Below, piece by piece: positions 17,194 to 25,247 of a stretch of DNA of 64,000 nucleotides (within the stretch, counting starts at the first letter, position 1; every line of letters starts with the position of its first letter). The notes under the pieces were generated by a model that was not told the DNA's origin, did not search any database, and was given only the letters and a program-made list of their open reading frames with translations. This stretch comes from Arthrobacter rhizosphaerae. GTDB lineage: Bacteria; Actinomycetota; Actinomycetes; Actinomycetales; Micrococcaceae. The DNA is taken from contig NZ_JALLAN010000013.1 of assembly GCF_023062595.1 (NCBI RefSeq), positions 98,504 to 162,503 of the forward strand, given 5' to 3'. The position numbers and the translations under genes were made by a program.

Positions 17194-17517
17194 CTAAATA
17201 CCCAGATGGAGAACCTGGCCAAGCAGGTACTCCCCCTCCTAGACCGGACCTCCCGCGGAACCCAGACCGCGGGGGGTCCTCTTGCGTGCGCCCGAAACCT
17301 GCCGGGCAAAAACAGGATCATGCCGAGAAAGATCCTCTTGAGCTAAAGCCAGTGAAAGCGCAGGTTGCGCAGGATTTGTGCAGGAAAAAGGCCGATTGGG
17401 AAGCCTTAGCACAGGATGTTGCAAGTTCCAGTCAACACCCCGTCAAGCGTTGCTATGTTTTTTTCAGAGCTGGTGCAGGACCAGCCTCCTCCCCCTTAAC
17501 TCGCTCAGGAGTCTCAA
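17194..17517 (+). promoter_or_regulatory. intergenic region between tad loci with a candidate promoter for the Flp3 pilin
   Basis: This 324-base gap holds the terminator of tad locus 1 (17246-17279) and no gene. A possible promoter is GTCAAC (17431-17436), a 17-base spacer, and TATGTT (17454-17459) with the extended TGC just before it; the -35 is poor. The ribosome binding site AGGAG lies six bases before the Flp3 ATG at 17518. Confidence 0.35.
17246..17279 (+). terminator. terminator of tad locus 1
   Basis: GGACCTCCCGCGG pairs with CCGCGGGGGGTCC (two G-U/G-C steps in the middle) around a short AACCCAGA loop. CTCTTGCG follows, so the U-run is weak. It lies 52 bases after the second Flp-like pilin. 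Confidence 0.65.
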
Positions 17518-17754
17518 ATGCTTTCTCTCTACACCAAAGCCGCAGTCCGCCTTCGTCGTGAAGAAAAGGGCGCAACCGCCGTCGAATACGGAATCATGGT
17601 GGCCCTCATCGCAGTTGTCATCATCGTCGCCGTTACCCTTCTGGGGTCAACGCTCACCGAGCTGTTCAACAAAACCGCATGTGAGGTCTCAGGGAAGAAC
17701 TGGACAGCTTCCAACCCGTCCGCTACTCCGCCTGTAGTCGGTTCCTGCTCATAG
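17518..17754 (+). CDS. Flp-type pilin precursor (tad locus 2)
   Basis: This 78-residue prepilin is the likely main subunit of the second Tad pilus. The leader ends EKG and the mature part begins ATAVEYGIMVALIAVVIIVAVTLLG. Unlike the other two pilins, its C-terminal tail of about 30 residues is Ser/Thr/Pro-rich and has two cysteines (KTACEVSG and VGSCS), which could form a disulfide outside the cell. AGGAG lies six bases before the ATG. A hairpin separates it from tadE2. Confidence 0.93.
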   Translation: MLSLYTKAAVRLRREEKGATAVEYGIMVALIAVVIIVAVTLLGSTLTELFNKTACEVSGKNWTASNPSATPPVVGSCS

Positions 17755-17767
17755 TCGCTGACATCCC

Positions 17768-17800
17768 GGGGTGGCAGAAGCCTGCAGCTTCTGCCACCCC
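17768..17800 (+). terminator. hairpin between the Flp3 pilin and tadE2
   Basis: A perfect 13-bp stem (GGGGTGGCAGAAG / CTTCTGCCACCCC) with a seven-base loop is followed by TCGACGTTTC. The position matches the hairpin in tad locus 1, although the sequence is different and the U-run is weak. Confidence 0.75.
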
Positions 17801-17841
17801 TCGACGTTTCCCACCAGCTTCGCTTTGAAAGGCTCTAAGGC

Positions 17842-18228
17842 ATGGCAAAGGACTCCGAGCGCGGCGCGGCTGCGGTCGAATTTGCCCTCGTAGCACCCAT
17901 CCTCGTCATGCTTTTGCTGGGAATCATGGAGTTCGGTCGGGCCTACAACGCTCAGGTTTCCCTCACCAATGCAGCCAGGGAAGGAGTCCGTGTCATGGCA
18001 GTCTCAAACAATCAGGCATCGGCCCGGACGGCTGCAAAGAATGCAGTCGTATCACTCAACCCCACCCTCGCTGATTCCAATATCGCCTTCCGTTCAACCG
18101 ATGGAACAAGCGGCTGCACGGCCGACCGCCAGATGACGGTTACGATCACGTACTCGCTCAGAACGCTAACTGGCATAGCGGGACCGTTCACCATGACCGG
18201 CAGGGGCGTGATGCAATGCGGCGGCTGA
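17842..18228 (+). CDS. tadE: TadE-like pseudopilin (tad locus 2)
   Basis: This 128-residue protein has a very short leader, MAKDSERG, then AAAVEFALVAPILVMLLLGIMEFGRAYNAQVSLTNAAREG, the TadE signature with one membrane helix. Two cysteines lie in the C-terminal domain and the protein ends MQCGG, like copy 1. The ATG has AAAGG upstream. The end overlaps the start of tadG2 by 13 bases, exactly as in locus 1. Confidence 0.9.
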   Translation: MAKDSERGAAAVEFALVAPILVMLLLGIMEFGRAYNAQVSLTNAAREGVRVMAVSNNQASARTAAKNAVVSLNPTLADSNIAFRSTDGTSGCTADRQMTVTITYSLRTLTGIAGPFTMTGRGVMQCGG

Positions 18229-19238
18229 AACTTAGTCCGGACCATGAACGCGGCGGAATGAGCGTCATTGTTGCCCTCCTCATGGTGGTCCTGCTGGGTT
18301 TCACCGCCCTCGCTGTGGACGTGGGAAAGCTCTATTCCGAAGAGGCACAGCTCCAGAACGGTGCAGACGCCGCAGCGCTGATGGTGGCACAGAGATGCGC
18401 CAGGGACCAGGCCGATCCGAATTGCACCACGACCTCCGCCCTTGCTGCGACCATTGTCAACGGCAATGCCTTGGATGGCCAGAGCAACCTAAGGTCCCTG
18501 GCTCTCGATTTGACGAACCGCACCGTAAGTGTCACGGCAAGTGCCCAGGAACAGGGCGAGGAACCACATAAGGTTTCGCTGCTTTTCGCCAACGCCCTTG
18601 GTATTTCCACTGCTGAGGTCAATGCAACATCCAGCGTCCGGTGGGGCAGTCCGGTGAAAGGTCCAGCGCCATTCCCCATTACCGTCTCCATCTGCCAGGT
18701 GCGCAACCAGACCGGGGTGATGCAATTACTCCAACTGCATAGCAATGGTGCCAACCCTGACTGTAATTACGGTCCTTCCGGGGCGGCAGTAGAAGGTGGC
18801 TTCGGTGGCCTAAAACAGGACACTGGCGCTTGCGGCGCCCAAATAAACATAGCGGCCAGCACAGCTGGAGGAGATACAGGAAACAATCCACCGCCGAACT
18901 GCGAGGCCACGCTGAACTCCTGGGCGGCGGACATGAACGCCGGCAAAGATGTCATCCTCCTACTCCCTATCTTCAATGCCGTTACCGGCACCGGGAACAA
19001 CGCTGTCTATGGACTCAAGACGTTCGCCGCATTCAACGTGGAAGGGTGGAAATTCGGCACGCCCGGGCTTCCCTACACTTTCCGCAATAGATCGGCCGAC
19101 AACACGTCTGGCCTTGAATGCCGGGAACCATGCCGAGGCATCATCGGCACTTTTATCGAATACGTTTCCTTGGCAGACGGCTATGAGTTGGGCGAAGTAG
19201 ACCCAGACGGGGTCACCGTCGTCGAAATAAGCGGTTAG
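18216..19238 (+). CDS. TadG-like pilus assembly protein (tad locus 2)
   Basis: This 340-residue protein has one N-terminal helix (about 15-36: MSVIVALLMVVLLGFTALAV) followed by DVGKLYSEEAQLQNGADAAALMVAQ, the TadE/G-like N-terminal block. A large extracytoplasmic domain follows with paired cysteines (for example CREPCRGIIG near residue 300). The length and the C-terminal motifs GWKFG, FRN and CxxxCxGIIG match the 10.6-kb copy, but the middle is quite diverged, so the two pili are probably not interchangeable. Confidence 0.84.
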   Translation: MRRLKLSPDHERGGMSVIVALLMVVLLGFTALAVDVGKLYSEEAQLQNGADAAALMVAQRCARDQADPNCTTTSALAATIVNGNALDGQSNLRSLALDLTNRTVSVTASAQEQGEEPHKVSLLFANALGISTAEVNATSSVRWGSPVKGPAPFPITVSICQVRNQTGVMQLLQLHSNGANPDCNYGPSGAAVEGGFGGLKQDTGACGAQINIAASTAGGDTGNNPPPNCEATLNSWAADMNAGKDVILLLPIFNAVTGTGNNAVYGLKTFAAFNVEGWKFGTPGLPYTFRNRSADNTSGLECREPCRGIIGTFIEYVSLADGYELGEVDPDGVTVVEISG

Positions 19239-19276
19239 CGCACCGTGAGAAACCCGAACCCACACAGGAGCAGTAA

Positions 19277-20050
19277 GTGAAGTCACGATTGTTGGCAGGC
19301 GTCGCAGCAGTAGTGCTGGCCATCATCGGCGCCGTGCTCATGTTCACCTACGCCCAGGGAGCTGACCAGCGGGCGGTTCAAAACATGGAGCCTGTGGATG
19401 TACTGGTAGTGAAGACGGCGATCCCAGCCGGTACACCCGTCGAAGCCATCAAGGCGTCGGTGGCCATTGAGCAGTTGCCGGGCGCATCCGTTACCAAGAG
19501 TTCCCTTAAATCCTTCGACGGAATCACAGGCAAAGTAGCCGCAGTGGACCTCGTTCCGGGTGAACAACTTGTGGAGGAGCGCCTCGTGGCACCTGAGGAA
19601 CTGAAAGCCTCTGGCTCAGTAAAGGTACCGCCCGGGCTGCAGGAGGTGTCCTTCCAGCTCGAGCCCCAGCGCGTCGTCGGCGGGCGGATAACACCCGGCG
19701 ACCACGTCGGCGTCTTCATCTCCATGGAGAAGGGCGGCATAGAGGCCAAAGCTGACAAGGAGACCACGCAGTTCTCCGTCCACAAGGCTCTGGTAACGGC
19801 AGTCCAACGGGCACCTGAAGCTCCAGCCGCCGCGCAACCGGCACCAACAGCGGGGGCAACGCCGTCGGCCAATCCCCGGGATTCAACCCTCCCAACTGGT
19901 TCACTGATGCTCACTGTGGCAGTGAACGACGTGGAGGCAGCCAAAATCATTTTCGCATCCGAGTTTGCGAGTATCTGGCTCACGCGAGAACCCCTTGATG
20001 CCCAAGACAACGGACCCCGTATCTTTGATCGCACGGAGGTGTACAAGTGA
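19277..20050 (+). CDS. cpaB: CpaB/RcpC-like Flp pilus assembly protein (tad locus 2)
   Basis: This 257-residue protein has an N-terminal membrane anchor (LLAGVAAVVLAIIGAVLMFTYA). A SAF-type region follows (AIPAGTPVEAIKAS, VAAVDLVPGEQLVEERL), then PQRVVGGRITPGDHVGVFISME. An Ala/Pro/Thr-rich insert lies at about 185-205, where copy 1 has a Ser/Glu-rich one. The GTG start has AGGAG upstream. The stop overlaps tadZ2 (GTGA). The role is as for the 11.6-kb copy. Confidence 0.88.
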   Translation: MKSRLLAGVAAVVLAIIGAVLMFTYAQGADQRAVQNMEPVDVLVVKTAIPAGTPVEAIKASVAIEQLPGASVTKSSLKSFDGITGKVAAVDLVPGEQLVEERLVAPEELKASGSVKVPPGLQEVSFQLEPQRVVGGRITPGDHVGVFISMEKGGIEAKADKETTQFSVHKALVTAVQRAPEAPAAAQPAPTAGATPSANPRDSTLPTGSLMLTVAVNDVEAAKIIFASEFASIWLTREPLDAQDNGPRIFDRTEVYK

Positions 20051-21249
20051 GCCGCTTCGTACTGGTGACTCCCGACGTCGGGTTCGACAGCCGTGTGCGT
20101 CAGGCCGTAGCCGGCGGACTCCAAGGTGGTGTTCAAACCTTCTTTACGAGTGCTCTGCCCGCTGATCCCCACGAGCTGTTTACCCAGTTGGACCAGGAAT
20201 TTCCCCAGGTCCTAATCCTGGGTCCCGAGGTTGCTGTGGAGGACGCACTCCGCCTCTCCACGGTGTTGGCCGTCGGTTTTCCCGAACTGAGTGTCGTCCT
20301 GGTCAATGAACCGGATCCATCGTTCATCCTGCACGCCATGCGCGCGGGCATTCGCGATATTCTCAGCCCCGCTTCCGATCCCGCCCAGATCCGTGTGCTC
20401 CTGGAACGGGCATGCCAATCATTCGTAAGCCGCCACAGGGCGCAGGAACCAAAACAACCAGGGAGTCCAGCGACGCCCAAGGGGCTCGTTATAGGTGTGT
20501 TTTCGCCCAAGGGTGGAGTGGGTAAGACAACGATTGCAACCAACATCGCTATCGGGCTCGGCAAGATCGCGCCGATGAGTGTAGTAATTGTGGACCTTGA
20601 CTTGCAGTTCGGCGATGTTGCCTCAGGGCTCTATCTGGATCCTGAGCACACCGTTACTGACGCGGTTTCCCCAGCAGCTGCCCAGGATTCCCTGGTGATG
20701 AAGGCCTTCCTCACTGTCCATCCTGGAAGCATCTATGCCCTCTGCGCTCCACCGAACCCGGTGGAAGCTGACGAAATCGCTCCGGAACAGATCAGCCGTC
20801 TGCTGGAGCAGCTGGCGGAGGAGTTCCAGTACGTTGTGGTGGACACTGCACCAGGTCTCCCCGAGATCGGCTTGGCCGCCATGGAACGGTGCACTGACGT
20901 TGTATGGGTCAGCGGCATGGACATCCCGAGTGTGCGCGGACTGCGCTCAGGGCTGGATGTCCTGCGCCAACTCGACATACTGCCGGAGACGCGCCACGTA
21001 GTCCTCAACATGGCTGATGCAAAAGCGGGCCTGACCGTCCAAGACGTGGAGTCCACTATCGGTGCTCCCGTCGACATTAGTATCCCTCGTTCCAGGGCAG
21101 TCGCCTTTTCCACCAATCGAGGCATTCCCGTTCTCCAGGAGCCTGCAAAAGATCCGGCCACCAAAGGGCTTCGCCAACTTGTGGAAAGGTTCAATCCGAC
21201 CTGGCGAGCCCAGGCCCAACGAAAGCTGCACCGAAGGGTGGTTGTCTAA
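20047..21249 (+). CDS. tadZ: TadZ/CpaE-like MinD-family ATPase (tad locus 2)
   Basis: The 400-residue protein has the same plan as the locus-1 copy: a receiver-like N-terminal domain, then a MinD-type ATPase with FSPKGGVGKTTIATN, VVIVDLDLQFGDVASGLYL and VVVDTAPGLPE. Both copies begin MSRFVLxTP. It starts at GTG overlapping cpaB2, and its stop shares one base with the tadA2 start (TAATG). It probably positions the second Tad machine. Confidence 0.9.
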   Translation: MSRFVLVTPDVGFDSRVRQAVAGGLQGGVQTFFTSALPADPHELFTQLDQEFPQVLILGPEVAVEDALRLSTVLAVGFPELSVVLVNEPDPSFILHAMRAGIRDILSPASDPAQIRVLLERACQSFVSRHRAQEPKQPGSPATPKGLVIGVFSPKGGVGKTTIATNIAIGLGKIAPMSVVIVDLDLQFGDVASGLYLDPEHTVTDAVSPAAAQDSLVMKAFLTVHPGSIYALCAPPNPVEADEIAPEQISRLLEQLAEEFQYVVVDTAPGLPEIGLAAMERCTDVVWVSGMDIPSVRGLRSGLDVLRQLDILPETRHVVLNMADAKAGLTVQDVESTIGAPVDISIPRSRAVAFSTNRGIPVLQEPAKDPATKGLRQLVERFNPTWRAQAQRKLHRRVVV

Positions 21250-22826
21250 TGAAACTCTCCGAGCGCATCCAGGCGGCCCAAGTAAAGGGGCAGCCGCAAC
21301 AGGCAACCGTAGCCGGAGCCTCTCCCGCGGCCGCTCACAACACTCGGGTAGCACCGCCAAGCCCGTCAAAGCCGAGTGAATCCAGGCTCACCGCTATCAG
21401 CCGTCAGGCCACCAAGTCTGGTCCAGCAGCACCTCCGACTCCCCATGCAGCAGCGGCGAGCGCTCCTTCCGGTGGGGGTTTCGCTGATCAGTTTGATCAG
21501 GTCAAACCGAAAACACAGCAACCGGTTGACGTCTTTGCCGCCCTTAAGGAGCGTGCCGCTACAGCGTTGTTTGAGCGCATGGGATCGCGCTTTAACGATT
21601 CTGCCGTCACCGAACACGAGCTCAGGACCAGCGCGCGCGAAGAGCTGACGCGGATTATCGACACAGAACAGGTTCCCCTTTCAGCCGAGGAGCGATCACG
21701 GCTTGTTCGTGACGTGGCCGACGACGTCCTGGGTTACGGGCCGCTTCAGCGACTGCTTGACGATCCGGCCGTCACCGAGATCATGGTGAACCGCATGGAC
21801 CAGATCTATGTGGAGCGCAAGGGACAATTGACGCTGACCGATTCCCGCTTCAGTTCTGAAGCCCATCTGCGGAAAGTAATTGAACGGATCGTGTCAAAGG
21901 TGGGACGGCGCATCGACGAATCTTCACCTCTTGTAGATGCCCGGCTCGAAGACGGCTCCCGTGTTAATGCCGTGATCCCGCCACTCGCAGTTGGAGGCTC
22001 TTCTCTCACTATCCGAAAATTCAGCAAGGTGCCCCTGACGGTGCGCAACCTGATCGATTTCGGGACGCTCACGCCGGAAATGGCGGAGCTGCTGAACGCC
22101 TGTGTAAAGGCAAAGCTCAACATCATTGTTTCCGGTGGCACGGGTACCGGGAAAACAACCCTTCTGAACGTGCTTTCATCTTTCCTCCCGGCGAATGAAC
22201 GAATCGTGACTATCGAGGACGCCGTCGAGCTCCAGATCCAGCAGGAGCATGTGGTGAGGCTGGAAAGCCGTCCACCTAATACCGAGGGGAAGGGTGAAGT
22301 GACGATCCGTGAGCTGCTCCGAAATTCCCTCCGGATGCGGCCCGACCGCATAGTGGTGGGCGAGGTCCGTGGCGGAGAGTCCCTGGACATGCTTCAGGCC
22401 ATGAACACCGGACATGACGGGTCCCTCTCGACCGTGCACTCCAACTCTCCTCGCGATGCTGTGGCACGCCTCGAAACACTCGTACTGATGGCGGGCATGG
22501 ACCTACCGCTGAGGGCCATTCGCGAACAAATTGCGTCTGCCGTGAATCTGATCGTCCAGATTTCCCGTCTGCGGGATGGCACAAGGCGAATCACCCACGT
22601 AACGGAAGTCCAGGGCATGGAAGGCGACATCGTTACGCTTCAGGATGCTTTTGTCTTTGACTATTCAGCAGGCGTGGATCAGCATGGGCGCTTCATGGGC
22701 AGCCCTGTTGCCACCGGAATCCGGCCTCGGTTTATCGACCGCTTTGAAGATCTGGGTATCCATGTGTCCCCGGGGGTCTTCGCCACTCCTGCTGCTCCCG
22801 CTGTCCCGAATGTGGGCCGGCCATGA
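21249..22826 (+). CDS. tadA: TadA/CpaF secretion ATPase (tad locus 2)
   Basis: This 525-residue ATPase has a long disordered Ala/Pro/Ser-rich N-terminus (about 1-95), then the CpaF core: SRLVRDVADDVLGYGPLQRLL, SSPLVDARLEDGSRVNAVIPP, Walker A SGGTGTGKTT, RIVTIEDAVELQIQ and GHDGSLSTVHSNSPRDA. The core is very similar to copy 1, while the N-terminal tails are unrelated, which suggests partner-specific tails. It overlaps tadZ2 by one base and tadB2 by four. Confidence 0.95.
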   Translation: MKLSERIQAAQVKGQPQQATVAGASPAAAHNTRVAPPSPSKPSESRLTAISRQATKSGPAAPPTPHAAAASAPSGGGFADQFDQVKPKTQQPVDVFAALKERAATALFERMGSRFNDSAVTEHELRTSAREELTRIIDTEQVPLSAEERSRLVRDVADDVLGYGPLQRLLDDPAVTEIMVNRMDQIYVERKGQLTLTDSRFSSEAHLRKVIERIVSKVGRRIDESSPLVDARLEDGSRVNAVIPPLAVGGSSLTIRKFSKVPLTVRNLIDFGTLTPEMAELLNACVKAKLNIIVSGGTGTGKTTLLNVLSSFLPANERIVTIEDAVELQIQQEHVVRLESRPPNTEGKGEVTIRELLRNSLRMRPDRIVVGEVRGGESLDMLQAMNTGHDGSLSTVHSNSPRDAVARLETLVLMAGMDLPLRAIREQIASAVNLIVQISRLRDGTRRITHVTEVQGMEGDIVTLQDAFVFDYSAGVDQHGRFMGSPVATGIRPRFIDRFEDLGIHVSPGVFATPAAPAVPNVGRP

Positions 22827-23755
22827 TGTTGACAGTCGGAGCGGTTCTTTTCCTTGCGGCGGCCGTTCTCTTGGGTGTTGCCCTCATCGTCCGCCCCGCT
22901 CCTGAAATACCCCTCAACAGACGGCGGCCCTTCGAAGGCAACGCTCCCTCGCAGCTGACCCGTATCGCCGGTAAAACAGTCGGTACCTTTGACAGAGCCC
23001 TCGCCGGCGGAAATCTTCGCCTCTTTAACCGGGATGCGTTGGAACATGCAGGACTTCGCATGACCCAGGCTGAATTCATTGTCCTGGTTCTGGCAGGTGG
23101 GGTGGTGGGTGCATTGATCGGGCTGATAGTACTTGGACCGATCCCCGCCATACTCCTGTTTATCCTCGCACCTTTCGTTGGCCACGTGGTCTTGAACGTC
23201 CTGGCCGGTAAGAGGCGCAACAGATTCGATGAACAGCTCGGCGACACCCTTCAACTGCTTGCCGGTGGACTTCGCGCCGGTCACAGCATCCTCCGTGCCG
23301 TGGATGCCGCCGCCAATGAATCGCAGAGCCCGACGTCGGAAGAGATGCGCCGCGTAATCACCGAAACCAGCCTCGGGCGCGATCTGCTGGCCTCGTTGAC
23401 CGACACCTCCGAGCGGATGAAGAACGAGGACTTCGTCTGGATAGCACAAGCGATCCAAATCAATCGTGAGGTAGGCGGCAATTTGGCGGAGGTCCTCGAT
23501 CAGGTGAATGAAACCATTCGTGAACGCTCCGAGATCAAGGGGCATATCAAAGCGCTCGCGGCCGAGGGAAAGTTCTCGGCCTATATCCTCATGGCTTTGC
23601 CCATTGGCATCGTAGTCATGCTGATGGCGGTAAACCCTGGATATATGAACTCCATGTTCACCAACCCCCTGGGATGGGGGATGATCGCAGCCTCCGTAAT
23701 CATGATGACCATAGGCGGTTTGTGGATGCGCAAAATCATCGATCTGAAGTTCTGA
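22823..23755 (+). CDS. tadB: TadB type II secretion F-family membrane protein (tad locus 2)
   Basis: The 310-residue protein has N-terminal helices and the T2SSF domain (DTLQLLAGGLRAGHSILRAVDAAANES; IAQAIQINREVGGNLAEVLDQVNETIRER), with two C-terminal helices. It starts ATGATG overlapping the tadA2 stop. It is homologous to the 15.1-kb copy over its whole length and is the platform protein of the second Tad machine. Confidence 0.92.
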   Translation: MMLTVGAVLFLAAAVLLGVALIVRPAPEIPLNRRRPFEGNAPSQLTRIAGKTVGTFDRALAGGNLRLFNRDALEHAGLRMTQAEFIVLVLAGGVVGALIGLIVLGPIPAILLFILAPFVGHVVLNVLAGKRRNRFDEQLGDTLQLLAGGLRAGHSILRAVDAAANESQSPTSEEMRRVITETSLGRDLLASLTDTSERMKNEDFVWIAQAIQINREVGGNLAEVLDQVNETIRERSEIKGHIKALAAEGKFSAYILMALPIGIVVMLMAVNPGYMNSMFTNPLGWGMIAASVIMMTIGGLWMRKIIDLKF

Positions 23756-23757
23756 TC

Positions 23758-24642
23758 ATGAATCCATTGATATTGTCCTCGCTCCTCCTGGTAGCCCTGC
23801 CCATCGGCTTTCTCACCTGGTCCATCCTCTCTGTTGACCGCAAGAGCCGGACAGCCACCGTGGATATCCTGACGCGCGGCCGGCAGAACGCCGAAGCTCC
23901 GGAGAAAAGCAGCAGTGACTTACTTTCCGCCATTGGTTACCGTCTAACGCCGACGGCCTATGTCCGTAAACTCGATCGGCTGCTTTCGCTCGCAGGCAGG
24001 CCTGTGGCTTGGCCGCTGGGCCGGATCCTCGCAGCGAAACCCGTCTTGGGATTGCTCGGCGCGGCGCTGGGTCTTCTGATCAGTACCAGCAGCCCGGCTC
24101 CACTTATCAAGCTCGTGGGCCTTTTCGTGCTGTTCCTTGGATACTTCATTCCTGATCTCATGCTTTACAGCAAAGGCATGGAACGGCAGAAGGCCATGCA
24201 GCTGGAGCTGGCCAACACTTTGGACCAGATGCTCATCGCCGTCGAAGCCGGATTGGGTTTCGAAGGTGCCATGGCGCGCGCAGGCGAAAATGGCAAGGGT
24301 CCGCTGGCCGAAGAACTGGTCCGCACCCTGCAGGACATGCAGGTAGGCCGCAGCCGCCGCGAATCCTATCTGGCGTTGGCTGAGCGCACCAACCTTCCTG
24401 AGCTACGCAGCTTTGTCCAGGCGATCGTCCAGGCAGACACCTATGGGATTGCCATCAGCCGGGTACTGAGAGTCCAGGCCAAGGTGATGCGCGTGAAGCG
24501 CCGTCAAAGGGCTGAAGAGAAGGCCATGAAGCTTCCGGTAAGCATTCTCTTTCCCCTGCTTTTCTTCATCTTTCCTGTGCTCTTCATCGCGATTCTGGGC
24601 CCTGCGGTCATCAACGCCATCACCACTTTCAGCGGCCAATGA
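23758..24642 (+). CDS. tadC: TadC type II secretion F-family membrane protein (tad locus 2)
   Basis: The 294-residue protein begins MNPLILSSLLLVALPIGFL, a membrane helix. The T2SSF core follows: ELANTLDQMLIAVEAGLGFEGAMARAG and DMQVGRSRRESYLALAERTNLPELRSFVQAIVQADTYGIAISRVLRVQA. The start at 23758, two bases after the tadB2 stop, is preferred over an in-frame start at 23674 that would overlap tadB2 deeply. It is the last gene of tad locus 2; unlike locus 1, no pilin follows it. Confidence 0.92.
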   Translation: MNPLILSSLLLVALPIGFLTWSILSVDRKSRTATVDILTRGRQNAEAPEKSSSDLLSAIGYRLTPTAYVRKLDRLLSLAGRPVAWPLGRILAAKPVLGLLGAALGLLISTSSPAPLIKLVGLFVLFLGYFIPDLMLYSKGMERQKAMQLELANTLDQMLIAVEAGLGFEGAMARAGENGKGPLAEELVRTLQDMQVGRSRRESYLALAERTNLPELRSFVQAIVQADTYGIAISRVLRVQAKVMRVKRRQRAEEKAMKLPVSILFPLLFFIFPVLFIAILGPAVINAITTFSGQ

Positions 24643-24664
24643 TGAGCTCATGCAGCCCCCGCCC

Positions 24665-24701
24665 AGGCTCTCAAGGATGCCCGCGTTTAGGCTCTCAAGG
24701 A
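24665..24701. repeat. 13-bp direct repeat after tad locus 2
   Basis: AGGCTCTCAAGGA occurs at 24665-24677 and 24689-24701, a 24-base period. It shares the CTCAAG core with the repeat before tad locus 1. It lies in the gap between tadC2 and the HPt-like gene, close to the response regulator gene. The function is unknown; an operator is possible. Confidence 0.4.
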
Positions 24702-24770
24702 AGTCACAATGTTTCCGCAGGATATGCCGAGGGCGGCCAGTTCCGCCAAATCAGGAAGTAGCCTTAACTC

Positions 24771-25229
24771 ATGTCGATTCCAAGCCCTATGTCCAGTGAC
24801 GGTGGTGTTAGCCGCTTCTTGCCAGCAGCACCGCTGGGGCACGCGGGCTTGGCAGCAGACTTCGGACTCCTTGACCTTCTGTTGGTGGACCCCGCAGTGT
24901 TGAAGGACCTAGAAGACCAACTGGATGGCCGGGCCGTGGCGCTCAGATTTGTCAGCGACTACACCGATATGTGGGAACAGCGGTTCCGTCGTCTGGCCGC
25001 TGCCGTCGCAACTCAGGACTGGCCGGCAGCAATGGACGCCGTGATCAGCCTGAAGATTGCGTCGTCCATGGTGGGCGGCCAGCGACTGGCATGGCTGGCC
25101 GAAAGCTTGGAAAAGCTCATCCGCCGTGAGGATTACTCCGCGGCGAATGCCCTTCTGGCGGACATTGCTGAGCATGGCGGACAAACCATCCGCGAGCTCC
25201 GCTTTATGTACTTAGAGGTCGCAGAGTAA
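24771..25229 (+). CDS. HPt-domain-like protein lacking the phospho-accepting histidine
   Basis: The 152-residue soluble protein folds like an all-helical histidine phosphotransfer domain: a helix with FVSDYTDMWEQRFRRLAAAV, then WPAAMDAVISLKIASSMVGGQRLAWLAESLEKL, which lines up with the HPt core (A-H-x-L-K-G-x-x). Where the family has the phosphorylated His there is Ile (VISLKI), and the following Gly is also Ile. It therefore should not take part in phosphotransfer in the usual way and may instead dock with a kinase or regulator. It follows tad locus 2 and precedes a convergent response regulator. AGGAAG lies 12 bases before the ATG; an ATG at 24789 is an alternative. Confidence 0.68.
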   Translation: MSIPSPMSSDGGVSRFLPAAPLGHAGLAADFGLLDLLLVDPAVLKDLEDQLDGRAVALRFVSDYTDMWEQRFRRLAAAVATQDWPAAMDAVISLKIASSMVGGQRLAWLAESLEKLIRREDYSAANALLADIAEHGGQTIRELRFMYLEVAE

Positions 25230-25247
25230 GGTCCAGGTTCAATCGCC

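Noticed and set aside
24709..24903. Possible 64-codon gene before the HPt-like gene
   Set aside because: It has a fair ribosome binding site but overlaps the HPt-like gene in another frame and its sequence looks like out-of-frame translation.
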